A DNA stretch of 37,096 nucleotides, from NCBI RefSeq assembly GCF_001039355.2, contig NW_019775904.1, positions 40,181-77,276 of the forward strand. The letters are read 5' to 3'. The position numbers and the translations under genes are program-made. Below the pieces are notes generated by a model. That model was not told where the DNA came from. It did not search any database and saw only the letters and a list, made by a program, of their open reading frames with translations. Shown piece by piece: positions 32,060-37,096 of the stretch (position 1 is its first letter; every line of letters starts with the position of its first letter). The DNA comes from Lingula anatina. Its lineage: Eukaryota; Brachiopoda; Lingulata; Lingulida; Lingulidae.

Positions 32060-32502
32060 GTTTATTGAGCGCTAAATGATAGGAATACATTTGCAGGCTC
32101 TCTAGACTACATTATTTACACAATATATAAGGATATACATTTATATATGTTTACATATGTAGTATACTTAATTACACATGTGTTAATGCATGTTATGCTT
32201 TAAAATTAATTAAGCTATTCACAGCATTACTGGCTGTAGTAAGACTACGGAAAAATCTCTTTTTTTCAAAAACCAAACGGATTTTACTTCAGAAGGGCAC
32301 AGGGACCGTTTTACTGTACATAAAGTCAGGGTGTCATAGTCTATTTGTCACGGAACATTGGGGTTCATATCAATAATAAAATCTACCTGTGGAGTGCCAA
32401 CTTAAGTGAGCCTGCATCATGATGTTCACTTCGCACATCAAATTATAGATTAATACCTAGGGCGCATTATGATTTGAGATGCAGGTGACACCTGTACAAC
32501 AG

Positions 32503-32548
32503 CAAAAAAAAAAAAAAAAAAAGGAAAAAAAAAAAAAAAAAAAAAAAA
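32503..32548. repeat. Poly(A) tract
   Basis: An almost uninterrupted A-run (one GG). I found no retroelement body attached to it. Confidence 0.9.
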
Positions 32549-32559
32549 GTTTCATGCAG

Positions 32560-34630
32560 CTTTTTAAAATGTAAAGAAAGATACAAGTAGGGCACGTAGG
32601 GCACATGATTCTCACGTTTACACCACGATAGCGAGTTCATGTAAGGAGAGAACTGATTACACTGTACATGGTTTAGGTACATTGTATAATAAACGTTGCT
32701 TTCATTGTTCTGTATGATAAAGATAAAAGCAACACATTACGGGAAGAGAACATCGCTGCATGATTTCGATAAGCATGGAGGCACACGTACTGTGTACATA
32801 CACAACTCTACAGGTAGCCTACATGACAAAGCTGGCAAGCATTGGGTTTGACGGATTTGAAGGATACCTTATGAAGGACTCAATTTCCCATCAATGTTTG
32901 ACAATAAGCCGCAAGACTGACCCTCCTATAGCTTCCACGCAGGGGGAATATTGATGTTTGTTAATTTATCCGTCTTTTCTTGCAACCCATTGTGTCTTGT
33001 ATTTGCCTTAGACCTTATTCACGGCTGAGCCAAGGCCAAACGAAAGCGAGGCTTAGAACACAAACAAACGGCCGCATATCACCGCTGTGTACTACATGTG
33101 TGTTGAACGGATGACCAAGAAATAATTTTAGCATCTGGGCAGGCCGCTGTGACAGGTATGGTAGTCCGCAAGGAACCGTAGTCCGTTCCACATTAGTTTG
33201 TAGGCCTACAGGTGACGTTCGTCCCATATACTAACCGCAATACTCCGCCTTACTAAATCTGTATTAATCATAGGGGACCCTGGTCTTCCATTCCTACATG
33301 TGGGACTTTCTTTCCAATTTTTCTTGCTCAATTATTCCTTATTGATGTCCAGCTTTTAAGAGTTTTAGTGTCGGGACATGCAGTGAAAGTAAGCTCATTA
33401 CCTGTGCTATATTTAATGGGTAGGGCCTACATTTGGGACGAAGAAACCCAATGTATGTAGTTACTAGGTTCAAGTACTATTTTTAGTACAGTGCGTGGAA
33501 AAGATAGAGTGTCAGGATTATCAACGAACTAAACACACTTTCGTCTTGTGTGGTCAACACTCTTACATTTGACATCGGTTTCAGACACGATTGCAAACAA
33601 ACTGACAGCTCTAATCCAAATGGGGTCACTTATGGTAGACGCTCTTATTTTGTCTGGTGGACGGAGTAATCTAAGGGTCAGGCAGAAAGGCATTTTAAAG
33701 GTACAGGATCGCGACTGTGACAAGAGGCGAGATGCTAAAAGGAATGATATAGGCCTAACTGCAGGTCTGTCAAACAAGACACGCAACAGTTTACTCAGAC
33801 TTGTATACTGCTTTATGATAAGTGGGGTTCTTATTTGGTCTATATTAAGCTTGATTATTGATTTTGACCGTGTGAGATGCATGTTTGCTCTTGTCTTTGT
33901 GTCAATCGAGATTTGTTTTTACAAAACAATATAAAATCTAAATTAATAATAATAAAATAGAAGAAAAAAATTAAGGGGATATTTATAATCATTTTATTGT
34001 TTTGGCGAATTGATTCTAAAGCTCGAACAGAACGAGAACTGCCTTTACTTTGCCCATTGTGAGTCTTAATTGATGGAATTTTTTTACCAGTTAGCACGTA
34101 CATATTTTCACTTCGACCCAGGCCATTTCTTGTATCAAAGTCCAAGTTTCATATAACATTTTCTTGTACATGTAGTTGTTAACTGTATTTTGGAAATAAT
34201 GATGTTACATTTGTTGATTTTGTTTTGAAATTCATGAATCAACTAATACATGTATCAAAGGTGTTTACACGTGGCAGAAGGAAAATAGTGAGAGACAAGT
34301 CTTATCATCTCAGGACGCCCTATATTTTGACTTACAAGGACATGTTTGTTTAAGTCTAAAAGAGACATTGATCAAACACAACATTGGCAATATAAACTGT
34401 AATCAAATGAAATGTTTAAACAGCTGAAGTAAAACAATCAGTCGAAACGTGTTTCTTTTCCTTACAAACGCATTAATAAAACGCGATCTGGACATATGTA
34501 CTCTTCACAAATGAAAAGTTTAAACAAGAGAGCCGATCACGGGGCAGCAATATAGAAAAGCAACCCCAAGGCATTCCTTCTTTGTTATTCTAGGTGTAAG
34601 AACATGATACATTCGTGAATCTCCCAAAAG
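32560..34630. other. Intergenic stretch without a supported gene
   Basis: About 2 kb upstream of the third P450. The longest open frame, 33548-33934 on the + strand (128 codons), has no recognisable domain and no supporting splice or promoter signal. TAGGCCTA occurs at 33201 and 33750. I see no RNA gene. Confidence 0.45.
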
Positions 34631-34637
34631 ATGGGCT

Positions 34638-34700
34638 AAAGAGACTATAGATTTTAGATCGATTTATCCCCGTGGGGAGTCTCACTAGATTACTGTCAGA
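34638..34700. mobile_element. Partial copy of the 660/17069 transposon family
   Basis: GAGACTATAG..., AGATCGATTTATCCCCG and GGGGAGTCTCACTAGATTACTGTC follow the left arm of the element at 17069 in order, with substitutions. I cannot identify a convincing right arm, so this is probably a truncated or strongly diverged copy upstream of the third P450. Confidence 0.5.
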
Positions 34701-35140
34701 TGATCCGGTGTGGCATGATAGACCCGTTCCGTGACAAAATCGTTCTGCACATGCGCATTAAGGGTAGATTGCAAGAAGGAACTTCCCGTATGACGATGTA
34801 GTCCTAAGTAGGCGCTATGTTTGCACTGAACTATGAGCTTTCAATTAATAATTCAGTGGTTTTCGTCATGAGAGAGTATGTATTTGATAATCTTATAACT
34901 ATACGGGGGATGTTGGAAATGAGCTTTTGATCGTGTCTGAACTGTTTTGCTCTGTGAGAAAAACGTGGTAGATCTAAGACTCGTAGTTAAATGTTTTCAC
35001 TCTACAATGTTCTTTCAATTCAGAGTTAAGTTATAAACTGTCTTCGATTCTTCTCAAGACCCAGCCGCGATGTTTTTGTTGTACTACTACCTCTTCCAAC
35101 TGAAATTAATCTCTATGACACTTTTTAATGCCTTCCCAGA

Positions 35141-36343
35141 ATGATGGATATTGCTGCGGTGCTAAGCTGGCTTACTTTGAAGACGGTATTGGTCGGGGTC
35201 GCGGTGTTCCTGTTGGTGATGTCATATCTACAGAGGAAGAAGTACAAACTGCCGCCTGGACCTCCACAGCTGCCGATACTGGGGAATTACTTGGGTAAGA
35301 AGAAAAATGAAGGACATTTTGCTTTTAGGGGCTGGTTTTAAATTACGGGGGGGGGGGGGGGGGGGCAGGGGGATCTCATAGGAGCAAATGGCACCCTCAC
35401 TTATTTGCCACCAAACTCCATGCCCCACCTTTAAACACCCTTCAAAAAATGACCGACCCCCAGTACAGGCCTACCCAACTACCAGACTCGACACCGAATG
35501 ATCCCGAATTCATCGGGAGATCAGATCACACTACCCGTTTTTAAGGTGTACGCATTTCACAGTATCATACCCCTGAACAAATTTTGAGTTGAGATGCATG
35601 TCACATCTCGTACTGATCGAGAGCGGTATCGCGTCTGATACTTCTAAGCGCGTACTGACGTGCACCTTGAAAACGGGTAGTGTGGTCTGATCTACTGGTG
35701 ATTTCATATCAGGATCATTCGGTGCCGAGTCTGGTAGCTGGGTAGAATTGCAGAAGTTACTGGTTGACCTTGAACCCTTTTCGACTTATCCCGAGAATGT
35801 GCAACTATATTTTATATGATTTTAATGTGTTTTACGTTATTTAAATAGCTTAATATTATGTTTTATAACCACAAGAAACCGTTGTTGTTTGGTCTTCAAC
35901 CCGCACGTTAAAAAAAGAAGAACCAGATGTTGTTGTACATGTAAGACCTCTATCAGGCTGTATTATTTTAAGTGTATTATAGTTACAAATTGTTATCAAA
36001 AAACGATGTTGTTGCCAAAAATAAAGCTTCATTAATTTGTGGCCCACTCTTAATGCATGGTTGAATTTTTTGGCCCATACCTTTTTGGACGCTCAGAAAT
36101 TGTGACCCCCCTTACTATTATCCGCCCGCTGAATTTTTTGACCAGTCCATAATATACAATTTCAAGATTTGTACAGGTAGCTGTTTTCGATTGCACACAT
36201 AAAAAACTGCCAAACTATCTTCTCAAAAAATGTTCTAAACGGATGTTTATATTTTATTTCAGCATTTAGGAAGGACAAGCGCATGTTCTCAGTATTCACG
36301 AAGATGGCGAAGACGCACGGCGATATATTTACAGTGAACTTAG
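35141..36343 (+). CDS. Cytochrome P450, third tandem paralog, 5' part only (exons 1-2)
   Basis: Exon 1 (35141-35294) encodes MMDIAAVLSWLTLKTVLVGV..., a membrane anchor and the KLPPGPPQLPILG hinge. Exon 2 (36263-36343, 81 nt, same length and phase as in genes 1 and 2) encodes a segment ending GDIFTVNLG. The donors are GTAAGA and GTCGGT. An acceptor-like CCTTCCCAG lies immediately before the ATG, as in the other two genes. The second Met codon directly follows the first. No exon 3 is visible before the window ends, so the gene continues to the right. Exon 1 is nearly identical to that of gene 2 over 78 bases, while exon 2 is much more diverged, so it is an older paralog or a partly converted one. 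Confidence 0.88.
35347..35365. repeat. G homopolymer
   Basis: An uninterrupted run of G in intron 1 of the third P450, about 50 bases after the exon 1 donor. Confidence 0.9.
35471..35745. mobile_element. 275-bp inverted-repeat element (MITE-like)
   Basis: The left arm (CTACCCAACTACCAGACTCG, then ACCGAATGATCC and CACACTACCCGTTTT) is matched by the reverse complement of the right arm over about 80 bases. Its centre holds no coding frame. I could not define a target duplication. It lies in intron 1 of the third P450 gene. Confidence 0.85.
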
Positions 36344-36848
36344 GTCGGTTCCATTCTGTGTTAACATAATTACTTTCGTACAAGTCTGTTGGTTTACACA
36401 ATAAATTTTCTGGTGTACTGTTATTTCAAGTATAATATCCAATGTACCTTCTAGCAAAGCCATAAGTCGTAATATAGTGAGATGACATTGATTTAAAACA
36501 TGCAGCATCTAGTTAAATATTAGTCCAATATTGAGTCGACGTGTGAAAGTCTAAATAATGGATTTGAATATATGTTCCGCGACCACAAGCAAGTACATTC
36601 CCAGTACTGTCTGTTAAGCGTGATGCATGGTCTGCGAATTTATAACGTCAGTGGTTCTTTAAATTCCTTAACAAAATGGCGGATCTTATCCACTATCCAA
36701 GGCGTTTGCTTAAAGGTAGGGGGGCTACCTTAGTTTTAAGGAAGGGCTACAGAGTAGGCCTACTAAAATTCAATTCAATTTTTTTACAGCGTATATTCGT
36801 ACTACAGTACATCATAGATGTTCTATAGGGGAAATATAATATGCTAAG

Positions 36849-37096
36849 AGCTCACCCCATTGAAATCACCGGTCTACGTAGATCGACCGAACTCTGCGGG
36901 GACTCTCGCTGAAAGCAGTTAGTTTAACATTAACAGGTTACCACGCCTCATGTTGTTTCCAACGTACTCGTATAAATACCGTATAAATACCAGCTTTTCT
37001 ACCCAACGCCAGGAGAAGGCGTGGTAATCTGTAAAACTCACTGCGTTCATAGAAAGTCCTCGCGGAGTTGAAACTGTGTACTCAGACCGATAGGTT
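36849..37096. mobile_element. Inverted-repeat element, cut by the window end
   Basis: The left arm contains GGTCTACGTAGATCGACC and AACTCTGCGGGGACTCTCGC. The right part, reverse-complemented, gives CAACTCCGCGAGGACTTTCT in the same order. An inner pair, TTACCACGCCT and AGGCGTGGTAA, extends the stem. It shares motifs with the element at 11960-12165. The right terminus lies outside the window. Confidence 0.65.

Noticed and set aside
32503-32548. Retroposon tail
   Set aside because: The A-run has no attached element body or flanking duplication that I can identify.
33548-33934. 128-codon open frame, + strand
   Set aside because: No recognisable domain, and an overlapping 117-codon frame exists on the other strand. 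I see no promoter, splice or composition signal, so it is best treated as chance or repeat-derived.

Overview
This is a eukaryotic, intron-rich, AT-rich nuclear window. It has GT-AG introns, many microsatellites and many small inverted-repeat transposons. The protein families and the frequent palindromic word TAGGCCTA suggest a marine invertebrate deuterostome such as an echinoderm or hemichordate. That placement is an inference and not firm. All genes I can support lie on the + strand.

Layout. (1) 163-10735 holds a complete 15-coding-exon long-chain acyl-CoA synthetase of the ACSL3/ACSL4 type. Every splice phase agrees and the product is 711 aa. A long 3' UTR probably follows, to about 13.15 kb. 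(2) 14.4-16.2 kb holds a candidate unrecognised two-exon gene: two perfect TGACGTCA sites, a short first coding exon with a strong GTAAGT donor, and a GC-rich second exon in matching phase. The predicted product is 177 aa, basic and Pro/Arg-rich. (3) From 17.5 kb to the end is a tandem, same-strand array of three clan-2-like microsomal cytochrome P450 genes. The first (18396-24085) is complete, with 11 exons and 504 aa. The second (26645-30084) has eight exons of exactly matching length, but exons 4-6 are absent where the assembly has a single N (27842). The third (from 35141) shows only exons 1-2 before the window ends.

Between and inside the genes are several short terminal-inverted-repeat elements. 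Four of them are flanked by a 3-bp TAA/TTA duplication, as in PIF/Harbinger-type elements. One element in intron 1 of the first P450 contains a 273-base assembly gap. There is also a 58-bp near-perfect palindrome.

How the genes fit together: ACSL3/4 enzymes activate long-chain, often polyunsaturated, fatty acids to CoA esters at the ER. Clan-2 P450s are ER mono-oxygenases of xenobiotics, steroids and fatty acids. The three P450s clearly arose by local duplication: they share exon structure, near-identical exon 1 sequence and, for the first two, upstream DNA. I see no evidence that the ACSL gene and the P450s are co-regulated.

The observations most worth following are a 115-bp triplication over the catalytic exon 11 of the ACSL gene, whose copies differ only at synonymous sites; the unrecognised two-exon gene; loss of the usual acidic residue in the P450 I-helix; and the missing exons of the second P450.
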